9,013 nt of DNA from Clostridia bacterium (GCA_017407365.1 JAFQWR010000088.1:1-9013); one strand, 5' to 3'. Positions 1 to 6,980 are shown, numbered from the stretch's first letter. A program made the numbers and translations. The notes: generated by a model not told the origin, from the sequence alone.

Positions 1-410
1 AGACGCATACGCCGCATCATCCGCTTGTGCGTCTTGCCAAGGATTATGATTATCATTCCTTTTATGAGCATGAAATTTTACTTCGCGAGGCGGCAAAATA
101 TCCTCCGTTTGGCAGTATTATCCGTGTGATGGTGGTTGCTGAAAAGGAAGAGGACGGCATTGCGGCATTAAAGGAGCTTTACAGTAAGCTGCTTACCTTT
201 AAGCAGAAGTACGAAAAAAGCTTTGTATTTTTTAACAAAATGAAATCACCCGTTAAATTCATTATGAAAAAATACCGCTTTCAGGTTCTGATGCGTGTGT
301 TTGGCAATGATACCGATGCAATCATCGACGGTGTTTATACAATTGTCGATGAATGTAAGAAAAAGGGTGTTATTGTATATACGGAGATCAATCCGGGTAA
401 TTTGAGCTGA
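1..410 (+). CDS. priA: Primosomal protein N' (PriA helicase), C-terminal end only
   Basis: This is the last part of PriA, the DEAH-type helicase that reloads the replisome at stalled forks. The reading frame is already open at base 3 and gives 135 residues; the GTG at 27 is internal. The visible part starts with a T-x-T-P-x-H-P stretch, followed by the FYxxE...R...YPPF segment (about residues 20-36 of the visible part), typical of the region after the helicase motifs. The end has the usual C-terminal lobe: a SPVKFIMKKYRFQVLMRV stretch where family members have the P-x-P-x-x-x-I-x-x-x-Y-R-x-Q-x-L pattern, and a final EINPGNLS resembling the common D-I-N-P-x-x-L ending. The helicase core and zinc-binding cysteines lie outside the window. 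It stands directly upstream of def, as in Bacillus subtilis, 12 bp apart. Identification rests on these motifs plus gene order. Confidence 0.95.
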   Translation, partial: THTPHHPLVRLAKDYDYHSFYEHEILLREAAKYPPFGSIIRVMVVAEKEEDGIAALKELYSKLLTFKQKYEKSFVFFNKMKSPVKFIMKKYRFQVLMRVFGNDTDAIIDGVYTIVDECKKKGVIVYTEINPGNLS

Positions 411-422
411 GGAGGGCTTATT

Positions 423-872
423 ATGGCAATCAGAGAAATCGTGACGATGAAGGATGAAGTGCTTTTGCGCAGAATTAGCAGAGAGGTAACGGTGTTTGAT
501 GCGAAGCTTAAGCTTCTTATCGACGATATGTGGGATACTCTCTATAAAGCGCAGGGCTACGGTCTGGCTGCTCCGCAGATTGGTATTATCCGCCGCATTG
601 CGGTTATTGATTACGAGGGCAGAAAGCTTGTTTTAATCAACCCCAAAATTCTGAAGGCAGAGGGGACAACCACGGATTACGAGGGGTGCCTTAGTGTTCG
701 CGCTAAAAACCTTCTTGTAGACCGCCACAAGAGAATCACCGTGCTCAATCACCGTTTGGATGGATCGGCGTATAAATTTGAAGCAAGCAATTTCTTCGCG
801 CGTGTGATCCAACACGAGATGGATCACTTTGAAGGTGTTTTATATATCGATAAGGGCTACGAGGAAGAATAA
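423..872 (+). CDS. def: Peptide deformylase
   Basis: This metalloenzyme removes the formyl group from the N-terminal Met of new proteins at the ribosome exit. All three family motifs are present in the 149 residues: GYGLAAPQ (45-52), EGCLS (87-91, Cys89 a metal ligand) and HEMDH (131-135, two His ligands and the catalytic Glu132). The length fits the compact bacterial enzymes. The residue after EGCLSV is Arg where Pro is usual, a small variation outside the metal site. The ATG at 423 is supported by GGAGG at 411-415, directly after the priA stop, with a 7-nt spacer. It is followed two bases later by fmt, its functional opposite; the pairing is common in bacteria. Confidence 0.98.
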   Translation: MAIREIVTMKDEVLLRRISREVTVFDAKLKLLIDDMWDTLYKAQGYGLAAPQIGIIRRIAVIDYEGRKLVLINPKILKAEGTTTDYEGCLSVRAKNLLVDRHKRITVLNHRLDGSAYKFEASNFFARVIQHEMDHFEGVLYIDKGYEEE

Positions 873-874
873 GC

Positions 875-1807
875 ATGAAAAAAAGGATTGTGTTTTTGGG
901 TACACCCGATTTTGCTGTTCCTTCGCTTGAAGCGTTGGTAGCTGTTGGGGAGTACGAGATTGTTGCGGTTGTTTCTCAACCCGACCGAGCAAAAGACCGA
1001 AAGGGAAGACTTTTACCCACACCGGTCAGAGCGTGTGCCGAAAAGCTTAGCTTACCCTTGTTTCAGTTTGAACGGTTAAAGAAAGAGGGCGTTGCACCTC
1101 TTCGTGAATTAAATCCCGATCTGATGATCACTGCGGCTTACGGACAACTTCTTTCGCAAGAAATTTTGGATATCGCTCCGGTTCTTAACGTACATGCTTC
1201 CTTACTGCCTGCCTACCGTGGCGCGGCACCCGTGCAATGGGCAATCATTCAGGGTGAGCAGATTTCGGGCGTTTCCATTATGCAAACGGAATTGGGTCTT
1301 GATACCGGTGCGGTGATGCACTCCAAAAGTGTTGAGATAGGCGAAAGTGAAACGTACGGAGAGCTGCTTACGCGACTTAGTGTAATCGGTGCAGAAGAGC
1401 TTATTGTCGCTTTAAGGGCTTATTTTGGGGGCGAGGCGACGTTTGTGCCTCAGGATGATGAAAAATCGAGCTATTTTCCCTTGTTAAATAAAGCCGATGC
1501 CGCAATAGATTTTTCCTTGCCTGCAAGGCAGATTTTTAATCTTGTGCGTGGCACTAATCCCTGGCCGTGTGCTTATGCGCTTTATCAGGATCAGCCCTTT
1601 AAGGTCTGGAGGGCAGAGCTTTGTGAGGGGAGCGGTACTCCTGCTCAGATTCTGCGTGCAGATGAAAAGAGCGGTCTTATTGTTGCTTGCGGCGAGGGCG
1701 CACTTCGCTTAACAGAGGTTCAGCTTCCCGGAGGTAAGCGTATGAAGGATACCGATCTTTTACGCGGAAGAAAAATAGTGCAGGGTGACCTGCGTTCTGC
1801 AAGATGA
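875..1807 (+). CDS. fmt: Methionyl-tRNA formyltransferase
   Basis: It transfers a formyl group from 10-formyltetrahydrofolate to Met-tRNAfMet, making the initiator tRNA. The 310 residues show both domains. The Rossmann-like catalytic domain starts with FLGTPDFAVPSLEAL (7-21), has the SQPDR loop (34-38), and carries the catalytic Asn105, His107 and Asp143, with SLLPAYRG (109-116) between them and SGVSIMQTELGLDTGAVM (131-148) around the Asp. The C-terminal tRNA-binding domain has VRGTNPWPCAY (224-234) and a QLPGGKRM...LLRG stretch (283-298). Length is close to the 310-320 residues usual for the family. GAGGAAG at 861-867, inside the end of def, is the ribosome binding site. Its stop overlaps the rsmB start by 4 bp (ATGA). 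Confidence 0.98.
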   Translation: MKKRIVFLGTPDFAVPSLEALVAVGEYEIVAVVSQPDRAKDRKGRLLPTPVRACAEKLSLPLFQFERLKKEGVAPLRELNPDLMITAAYGQLLSQEILDIAPVLNVHASLLPAYRGAAPVQWAIIQGEQISGVSIMQTELGLDTGAVMHSKSVEIGESETYGELLTRLSVIGAEELIVALRAYFGGEATFVPQDDEKSSYFPLLNKADAAIDFSLPARQIFNLVRGTNPWPCAYALYQDQPFKVWRAELCEGSGTPAQILRADEKSGLIVACGEGALRLTEVQLPGGKRMKDTDLLRGRKIVQGDLRSAR

Positions 1808-3048
1808 GCGCGGCGACCTTAGCACGAGCCTATAAGGTGCTTGATGACGTATTGCGCAGAGGCTCGTATATATCCGACCGACTGACCCGTGCGCTTTCTG
1901 CTGATGATTGCGACCGTGCTTTTTTAACAGAGATTGTTTACGGCACTATGGAGCGTCTTGTCACCGTGGATGCTGTAATAAATGTATTGCTTACCAAACA
2001 GCCCAAGCCTGCTGTTTTATCTCTTTTGCGCATGGGGGTATACTTGATGCGGTATTCGCATATGCCCGATTACGCCGTTTGCAACGAATGCGTTTCTCTT
2101 GCCCGTGAAATAGGCAAGAAGGAGCTGACGGGCTTTGTGAATGCAGTTATCAAAAAGTCAAAAGCCGTTGTGCTTCCCGATGCAGAAACTGAGGAAGAAA
2201 GGCTGTCTGTCACGCATTCTTATCCCTTATGGCTTGTAAAACGGCTTGTTCAGGCGTATGGATTTGAGAAAGCAGAGGAAATTATACGCATAAGAGAACG
2301 ACAGTTTGCGCATTTTCGTGTAAGCACCGCACATAAAAGCTTTCTTGAGGTGAAGAAGCGCTTTGAGAAAAGGGGAGTAACCGTTGTTCCCTCTACCGCA
2401 GAGAATTGCTTTTATGCAGATTATCAGAGGGTAATTTCTGCTGATGTGCCCTCGTGCTATTATGTTAAGCAAAGTCTTGGCTCTGTTAAAATCGGCAATC
2501 TTTTTCCCGACGGAGATTACAAGCGTATATTGGATGCCTGTGCCGCACCGGGTGGTAAATCCGCTTTACTTGCAGAGCGTTTTCCTGATGCTGAGGTTGT
2601 TTCCTGTGAGGTGTATGCGCATCGCGTGGATCGCATCAAAGAGTATGCAGATCGTTTGGAGCTGAAAAACGTTCATCCTATGCATCATGACTCTACGGAA
2701 ACTGTGCCTGATTGGATAGATGCCTTTGACTGTGTGTTGGTGGATGCTCCTTGCTCAGGGCTTGGGGTAGTTTCGGGTAAACCCGAAATTCTGTATCAGC
2801 GTAAGCCGCAGGATATCCCCTCGCTTGTAAAGCTGCAACAATCGTTGCTATCCGCTAATGCCTCTTATGTTAAAAAGGGCGGTTATCTGGTATATTCCAC
2901 CTGTACCATTTTGCCTGAAGAAAATGAAGAGCAGGTTCGTTTGTTTTTAGAAACGCATCCGGAATTTCATCAGGAGAATAGCTTTTTATTTCTTCCCGAT
3001 ACAGACGGAGAGGGCTTTTTTGGCGCATTACTCAGGAGAAACGCATGA
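1804..3048 (+). CDS. rsmB: 16S rRNA (cytosine-967-C5) methyltransferase
   Basis: This SAM-dependent enzyme makes m5C967 (E. coli numbering) in 16S rRNA. The 414 residues have an N-terminal helical NusB-like RNA-binding domain (about 1-125, with LTEIVYGTMERL at 41-52) and a C-terminal Rossmann methyltransferase domain. The latter has the SAM loop DACAAPGGKS (244-253), the PC motif DAPCSGLG (314-321, Cys317 for product release) and the TC motif YSTCTILPEENE (364-375, Cys367 the nucleophile), which are the two catalytic cysteines of m5C RNA methyltransferases. The protein ends in an xxGFFGALLRR stretch typical of the family. It is slightly shorter than the B. subtilis protein. There is no good ribosome binding site in front of the ATG at 1804, so it probably depends on ribosomes finishing fmt (ATGA overlap). 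Nop2/Sun paralogues such as RsmF are less likely because of the NusB domain and the fmt neighbour. Confidence 0.96.
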   Translation: MSAATLARAYKVLDDVLRRGSYISDRLTRALSADDCDRAFLTEIVYGTMERLVTVDAVINVLLTKQPKPAVLSLLRMGVYLMRYSHMPDYAVCNECVSLAREIGKKELTGFVNAVIKKSKAVVLPDAETEEERLSVTHSYPLWLVKRLVQAYGFEKAEEIIRIRERQFAHFRVSTAHKSFLEVKKRFEKRGVTVVPSTAENCFYADYQRVISADVPSCYYVKQSLGSVKIGNLFPDGDYKRILDACAAPGGKSALLAERFPDAEVVSCEVYAHRVDRIKEYADRLELKNVHPMHHDSTETVPDWIDAFDCVLVDAPCSGLGVVSGKPEILYQRKPQDIPSLVKLQQSLLSANASYVKKGGYLVYSTCTILPEENEEQVRLFLETHPEFHQENSFLFLPDTDGEGFFGALLRRNA

Positions 3049-4091
3049 AAAAAGAGCTTTTACATCTTTTTCCCGATGAATTAAAGCAGATCCTCACCGA
3101 GAGGGGTATTCCCGGTTACCGCGCAGAGCAAATCACGCAGTTTGCTTATGCGTACGTTCCGTTTGAGGAAATGTCCAATCTTCCAAAGGATTTACGCTTA
3201 AAGCTTTCGGAGGAGTTCACGGTTCGTACCGCTGAGGCGGAGGCAACCCTTGTATCTAAGGATGGCACGGTAAAATACCTCACTGCACTACCCGACGGGA
3301 ACCGTGTGGAATGTGTGTTTATGCGTCACGATTACGGTGATACACTCTGTCTTTCCACACAGGTTGGCTGCCGTATGGGCTGTAAGTTCTGTGCAAGCGG
3401 TCAGTACGGTCTGGTGCGCAATCTTTCTGCAGCAGAAATGCTTGGTGAGGTTTTGCTTGTAAACAGCCTGCAGGGCGGCACTCCTAAAAAAAGAGCCATC
3501 ACCAATCTTGTTCTTATGGGTTGCGGAGAGCCTTTTGATAACTATGATAATACGGTGCGCTTTTTGCGTCTTGTCAGCCAAAAAGAGGGCATCAATATTT
3601 CTTGCAGAAACATTTCCCTATCTACCTGCGGTCTATTAGACCGTTTAGAGCAGTTTATAAATGAAGGGCTTCCTGTTACTCTTGCAATTTCCTTGCACGC
3701 CGCTATCGATGCCAAGCGTAAGGAGGTTATGCCCATTGCTAACAAATACACCGTTCAGCAAACTGCAGAGGCGGCAAAGCATTATGCGAACGCTACAGGA
3801 AGACGGGTGATTTTTGAATATGCCTTAATGCACGGCTTCAACGATACGGAAGAGGACATTTCCGCAATCAAAAAGTTGACCTTAGGCTTTTCGTGTCACG
3901 TAAATCTGATACCGCTTAACGAGGTAAAGGAAAGCAGCTTAAAGGGGGTTACCCGTGCGCAGGCGCAGGAGTTTTTGCAAAAGCTTACGAAGCGCGGTGT
4001 AAGTGCAACCCTGCGCAGAACAACCGGCGCAGATATCAGTGGCTCTTGCGGTCAGCTTCGCCAGAAGTATATGGACGGTGATAAGAAATGA
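3045..4091 (+). CDS. rlmN: Dual-specificity 23S rRNA A2503 / tRNA A37 C2-methyltransferase (radical SAM)
   Basis: It methylates C2 of A2503 in 23S rRNA and of A37 in some tRNAs by a radical SAM mechanism with a methyl-cysteine intermediate. In the 348 residues the 4Fe-4S ligands are C109, C113 and C116 (CRMGCKFC). The two reactive cysteines of the mechanism are also present: C335 in GSCGQLRQ (equivalent to E. coli C355) and C102 seven residues before the cluster (equivalent to C118). A short N-terminal accessory domain with GIPGYRAEQI and LPKDLR precedes the barrel. The SAM-contacting GxGEP motif reads GCGEP (159-163); the second position is usually Met or Ser. AGGAG at 3034-3038 supports the ATG at 3045, which overlaps the rsmB stop by 4 bp. 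It is RlmN rather than Cfr, judging from its operon position and the housekeeping context. Confidence 0.96.
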   Translation: MKKELLHLFPDELKQILTERGIPGYRAEQITQFAYAYVPFEEMSNLPKDLRLKLSEEFTVRTAEAEATLVSKDGTVKYLTALPDGNRVECVFMRHDYGDTLCLSTQVGCRMGCKFCASGQYGLVRNLSAAEMLGEVLLVNSLQGGTPKKRAITNLVLMGCGEPFDNYDNTVRFLRLVSQKEGINISCRNISLSTCGLLDRLEQFINEGLPVTLAISLHAAIDAKRKEVMPIANKYTVQQTAEAAKHYANATGRRVIFEYALMHGFNDTEEDISAIKKLTLGFSCHVNLIPLNEVKESSLKGVTRAQAQEFLQKLTKRGVSATLRRTTGADISGSCGQLRQKYMDGDKK

Positions 4092-4963
4092 TTCAGGCAA
4101 GAATGATTATGGGCGTAGGCGGTGCATATACCTGCGTCACCGAAAAAGGAGAGCTTGTCACCTGCTCCGCACGTAAAAAGCTGAAAAAAACAGAAGGACG
4201 ACTTACGGTTGGGGATTTTCTTGAGATATCGCCCGTAGGAGATGAATACGTAATTGAGCGTATTCTGCCTCGTAAAAATATACTGATGCGTCCTCCCGTT
4301 AGCAATATAGACCAGCTTCTGCTTCTGCTTACAGAGCTTCCTAAGCCCGATTATCTTCTTGTAGATAAGCTCTTGGTGCTTGCCAACCGTGAGAATATTC
4401 CCGTTATCATCGGGGTTTCTAAAAGTGATGCCTTTAAGCAGTCTTTTTTGCAGGAAGTTATGGCGGAATACGGCGCTACACATACGGTAATTGCCTTTTC
4501 TGCGCACAGCGGTGAAGGAATGGATGCCTTACAAAATGTATTGCAGGGGAAGTGTACTGCTCTTGCAGGACAGTCAGCCGTTGGCAAAAGCTCTCTTCTG
4601 AATGCTTTAACAGGGCAAAATGCTCTTGTGGGCGAGTTGAGCCGCATTGATCGCGGCAGGCAGACCACGCGTCATACCGAATTATATCCGGTAAATGGCG
4701 ATACGCTACTTGCTGATACCCCGGGTTTTTCAAATCTACAGCTTGATTTTCTGAATCTTACCGAAGAAAACGTATGTGATGCATATCCCGAATACCTACC
4801 GTATTCTATGGAATGCCGATTTTTGGGCTGTGCGCATCTTGGTGAGCCCGATTGTGCTGTAAAACAGGCGGTCGAAGAAGGTTTGCTCTCTAAGGGCAGA
4901 TATCAAAGATATGTAACGCTGAGAAGTGAAGCAAGAGAAAAAGATAAAAAGAAATACGATTAA
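4088..4963 (+). CDS. rsgA: Ribosome small-subunit-dependent GTPase A
   Basis: RsgA (YjeQ/CpgA) is a GTPase that checks late maturation of the 30S subunit. The 291 residues show the family layout: an N-terminal OB fold (about 1-65), then a circularly permuted GTPase domain in which G4 precedes G1. G4 is SKSD (111-114), G5 is FSAHSGEG (137-144), G1 is GQSAVGKSS (161-169), the switch region has RQTTRHTEL (191-199), and G3 is DTPGF (210-214). A C-terminal zinc site follows with C243, C248, H250 and C256. The G4 motif has Ser where many proteins have NKxD; Firmicutes members often have Thr or Ser there. The start overlaps the rlmN stop (ATGA), with a partial ribosome binding site GGTGAT at 4077-4082. 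In B. subtilis this gene follows prkC, whose product can phosphorylate it; that kinase gene is missing here. Confidence 0.97.
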   Translation: MIQARMIMGVGGAYTCVTEKGELVTCSARKKLKKTEGRLTVGDFLEISPVGDEYVIERILPRKNILMRPPVSNIDQLLLLLTELPKPDYLLVDKLLVLANRENIPVIIGVSKSDAFKQSFLQEVMAEYGATHTVIAFSAHSGEGMDALQNVLQGKCTALAGQSAVGKSSLLNALTGQNALVGELSRIDRGRQTTRHTELYPVNGDTLLADTPGFSNLQLDFLNLTEENVCDAYPEYLPYSMECRFLGCAHLGEPDCAVKQAVEEGLLSKGRYQRYVTLRSEAREKDKKKYD

Positions 4964-4974
4964 GGAGAATTATT

Positions 4975-5628
4975 ATGCGTAAAACGATGGTTGCACCTTC
5001 CATTCTTTCAGCAGATTTTGCGAAAATGGGTGAAGAGATTCAAAAATTGACCCAAATGGGCGCCGATATGATTCATTGTGACGTTATGGACGGCATTTTT
5101 GTACCCAATATCACGTTTGGCATTAAAATGATTGCTGATATTCGTCCGCATACCCGTTTACCCTTAGACGTACATCTGATGATTGACCGTCCTGAGCGTT
5201 ATGTAGAGCAGTTTGCCGCCGCCGGTGCAGACTATATCACCGTGCACGTGGAGGCTACGGATAACGTTACAGAGGCATTGACGAAAATCCGTGCGCTTGG
5301 TAAAAAATCGGGCGTTGTTATTAAACCGAATACTCCCGTTGATGCTGTGCTTCCTTATCTGGATCTTGTTGATATGATTTTGGTTATGAGTGTAGAGCCC
5401 GGCTTTGGCGGACAGGCGTTTTTACCCTCCGCAGTAGATAAGCTTTCTGCTTTGCGTAAGTTGATTGACGAAAAGAATCTTCACATTCTTCTTGAAGTGG
5501 ATGGCGGTATTAACGCTTCTACCTTGCCCGTTGCTGTTGCGGCAGGTGCAGAGGTAATTGTTGCCGGAAACTACGTTTTTAAGGCAGAGGATCCTGCTGC
5601 CGTTATTCAGAATATCAAAAACGCATGA
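4975..5628 (+). CDS. rpe: Ribulose-phosphate 3-epimerase
   Basis: It interconverts ribulose 5-phosphate and xylulose 5-phosphate in the pentose phosphate pathway, in the cytoplasm. The 217-residue TIM barrel carries all active-site residues: PSILSADF (8-15), H34 and D36 in HCDVMDG (34-40), H67 in VHLMI (66-70), the phosphate-binding EPGFGGQ (141-147), D176 in DGGI (176-179) and AGNYVF (197-202). H34, D36, H67 and D176 are the metal ligands and acid/base pair. Length is typical for the family. The ribosome binding site AAGGAG (4962-4967) overlaps the rsgA stop, with a 7-nt spacer, so this gene is initiated independently and probably well. The following thiN overlaps its stop by 4 bp. Confidence 0.98.
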   Translation: MRKTMVAPSILSADFAKMGEEIQKLTQMGADMIHCDVMDGIFVPNITFGIKMIADIRPHTRLPLDVHLMIDRPERYVEQFAAAGADYITVHVEATDNVTEALTKIRALGKKSGVVIKPNTPVDAVLPYLDLVDMILVMSVEPGFGGQAFLPSAVDKLSALRKLIDEKNLHILLEVDGGINASTLPVAVAAGAEVIVAGNYVFKAEDPAAVIQNIKNA

Positions 5629-6248
5629 AGGCGCTGATTCTGCTGAACGGTAATCCCCCTTCTGAGGAGATTCTTCACGCGTATTCAGATGGATGCGTTG
5701 TATATGCGGCAGACGGTGCCTACCGTTATGCTGTAGAGAATCGTGTTGAAGTGGATGTTTTTGTGGGCGATAACGATTCCTTTCACGGAGAGGTAAGTGC
5801 AAAGCGGGTTTTGCAGTTTGATCCCATCAAAAACAGTACCGACGGTCAGCTATGTGTTGAGGATTGCGCGGCGCAAGGAATAACAGAGGTTGTTTTTCTG
5901 GGAGCAGAGGGCGGCAGAGAGGACCATTTTTTGGGAAATCTCGGCCTTATGAAAAAAGCAAGCAAGCTTGGGATGCGTGCAGTTACGCACACAAGCACCT
6001 GTAGCCTGTATTCTGTTTTTGACTCAATTTTGTTATCTGTTGAAAAAGGCGCGCAGATCTCCTTGGTACCCTTTGGTGAGGATGCGCATATACTGAAAGC
6101 ACAAGGGTTATTCTACAATGCTGACGGTTTAACGCTTACTGCTGATGATACAAGGGGCATCTCGAATGTAGCAACGGATACGAATATCTCTGTTCAGCTG
6201 CAGAGCGGATTTTTACTTGTCTGCGTTGTAAAAGGAGGCTGTGAGTGA
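5625..6248 (+). CDS. thiN: Thiamine pyrophosphokinase
   Basis: It converts thiamine and ATP to thiamine pyrophosphate and AMP, the salvage route to the cofactor. The 207 residues have the two-domain layout of the family. The N-terminal catalytic half has AADGAYRYA (28-36), VGDNDS (47-52, usually GDxDS with Phe or Leu), KNSTDGQL (69-76, matching K-x-x-T-D) and GGREDHFLGN (96-105). The C-terminal beta half binds thiamine and has SLVPFG (146-151) and GISN (178-181). The assignment agrees with the position after rpe, as in B. subtilis (formerly yloS). There is no visible ribosome binding site before the ATG at 5625, so expression is likely coupled to rpe through the ATGA overlap. Its last codons contain the strong ribosome binding site of the next small gene. 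Confidence 0.94.
   Translation: MKALILLNGNPPSEEILHAYSDGCVVYAADGAYRYAVENRVEVDVFVGDNDSFHGEVSAKRVLQFDPIKNSTDGQLCVEDCAAQGITEVVFLGAEGGREDHFLGNLGLMKKASKLGMRAVTHTSTCSLYSVFDSILLSVEKGAQISLVPFGEDAHILKAQGLFYNADGLTLTADDTRGISNVATDTNISVQLQSGFLLVCVVKGGCE
6231..6238 (+). promoter_or_regulatory. Ribosome binding site of spoVM, inside thiN
   Basis: AAAGGAGG is the strongest Shine-Dalgarno sequence in the left-hand operon, and it lies in the last codons of thiN. With a 6-nt spacer it points to the GTG at 6245, which overlaps the thiN stop by 4 bp. Such a site at the very end of a coding region is hard to explain unless another gene follows. Confidence 0.85.
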
Positions 6249-6322
6249 GAATCTATTGCTTCAAACCGCCCGCTGTTATAAGAGGGCTGTTGAAATTCTT
6301 CTTCCGAAAAAAGATGACATAA
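6245..6322 (+). CDS. spoVM: Stage V sporulation protein M (SpoVM), 25 residues
   Basis: SpoVM is a tiny amphipathic helix that marks the forespore outer membrane by its curvature and anchors the SpoIVA coat platform. This GTG-started frame encodes 25 residues: MRIYCFKPPAVIRG at 1-14, then LLKFFF and RKKMT. Compared from memory with the 26-residue B. subtilis protein, Tyr4, Lys7, Pro9 and Gly14 are identical and positions 2, 3, 6, 11, 12, 15, 16 and 17 are mostly conservative; Pro9 is the residue known to be important in B. subtilis. Gene order supports it strongly, since spoVM follows thiN directly in B. subtilis. The start overlaps the thiN stop (GTGA), with AAAGGAGG six bases upstream. The TAA stop runs into the A-tract of the operon terminator. 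Differences from B. subtilis are Pro8, Arg13 and a different C-terminal tail. It implies an endospore former, at least ancestrally. Confidence 0.82.
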   Translation: MRIYCFKPPAVIRGLLKFFFRKKMT

Positions 6323-6355
6323 AAAAAAGACTGCTACAAAAGCAGTCTTTTTTTT
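6321..6355. terminator. Bidirectional intrinsic terminator
   Basis: A perfect inverted repeat: eight A, GACTGCT (6329-6335), a 5-nt loop (6336-6340), AGCAGTC (6341-6347), then eight T (6348-6355). The A and T tracts make it work in either direction. It ends the priA-to-spoVM operon on the plus strand and the convergent gene on the minus strand, whose stop is 16 bp away. Confidence 0.95.
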
Positions 6356-6370
6356 GATTTGTAATTTCAT

Positions 6371-6970
6371 TCAGCGCTTTGCGTTTAACAAAACATATCT
6401 GTCATCTATTATCTCATGGGTGCGGAATAACAATTCGAATGTATTTTTCTTTTCCTCATACAGAGCAAGAGGTACCAGAATATCATACGGATGATCGTAT
6501 AAAAGTGCATTCAGAATTTCGGGGGAATACACAAGGCTACAAAGAATGGCATTTGCATTGGCGTCTTTTTGTGCGTGACCGTATGCGGTATAATCTGCAG
6601 AAATAATATCTGTATTCAAAGTCGCAGAGCAAAGCAAAAGCCTTAGCTCAAGATTGTGCTCTTGTTTGGTGATTGGCTGATTGGGGTCGATTGGGTAAGA
6701 GGAAGCCAGTATCACCTGATATACCTTTTTATAAGGTACAACCGTACGCTTATTTCCTTCCTTAACGGTTACTCCGCTTGCTTCAAACTGATAGTAGCAT
6801 GTGATGTAATAATAAAGCATAACAAAGGTAACGCCAAGCCATATTGCATTGATGATGCACAGCAGGCGCATACTGCTTGTCCAGATCAGCATAAATGCGG
6901 CGGCATTCAGAACGAATGATAGCACGATATGCATCAGCTTTTTTGATTGATTGGGTCTGATTTTTTTCAT
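6371..6970 (-). CDS. Hypothetical membrane protein with two helices and a soluble C-terminal domain
   Basis: I do not recognise this 199-residue protein. A basic N-terminus (MKKIRPNQSKK) is followed by two hydrophobic stretches, about residues 13-32 and 36-57, which should form a membrane hairpin. The remaining 140 residues look soluble. The start of that part (QFEASGVTVKEGNKRTVVPYKKV, quoted in two overlapping pieces: QFEASGVTVKEG and NKRTVVPYKKV) resembles the first strands of small bacterial PH-like domains that often follow two helices; this is inference only. The start is placed at 6970 because AAAGGAG lies 6 nt upstream on the minus strand (6977-6983). An in-frame ATG at 6994 overlaps the -10 box of the promoter and has no ribosome binding site. 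It is a single-gene unit, convergent with spoVM, and takes the place held by rpmB in B. subtilis. Confidence 0.8.
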   Translation of the reverse strand: MKKIRPNQSKKLMHIVLSFVLNAAAFMLIWTSSMRLLCIINAIWLGVTFVMLYYYITCYYQFEASGVTVKEGNKRTVVPYKKVYQVILASSYPIDPNQPITKQEHNLELRLLLCSATLNTDIISADYTAYGHAQKDANANAILCSLVYSPEILNALLYDHPYDILVPLALYEEKKNTFELLFRTHEIIDDRYVLLNAKR

Positions 6971-6980
6971 AATATACTCC

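Noticed and set aside
27..410. A complete small gene starting at the GTG at 27
   Set aside because: The frame is open to the window edge and the residues before the GTG continue the PriA pattern, so it is the end of priA.
4052..4507. 151-codon frame on the minus strand over rsgA
   Set aside because: It is opposite a fully conserved gene, has no ribosome binding site or promoter that I can see, and its composition is that of an antisense shadow.
5422..5802. 126-codon minus-strand frame across the rpe/thiN junction
   Set aside because: It is antisense to two well-supported genes and shows no recognisable motif.
6241..6357. Alternative 38-codon frame from a GTG at 6241
   Set aside because: It has only a 2-nt spacer to the ribosome binding site, reads through the whole terminator hairpin and resembles nothing known; the GTG at 6245 gives a better spacer and a SpoVM-like product.
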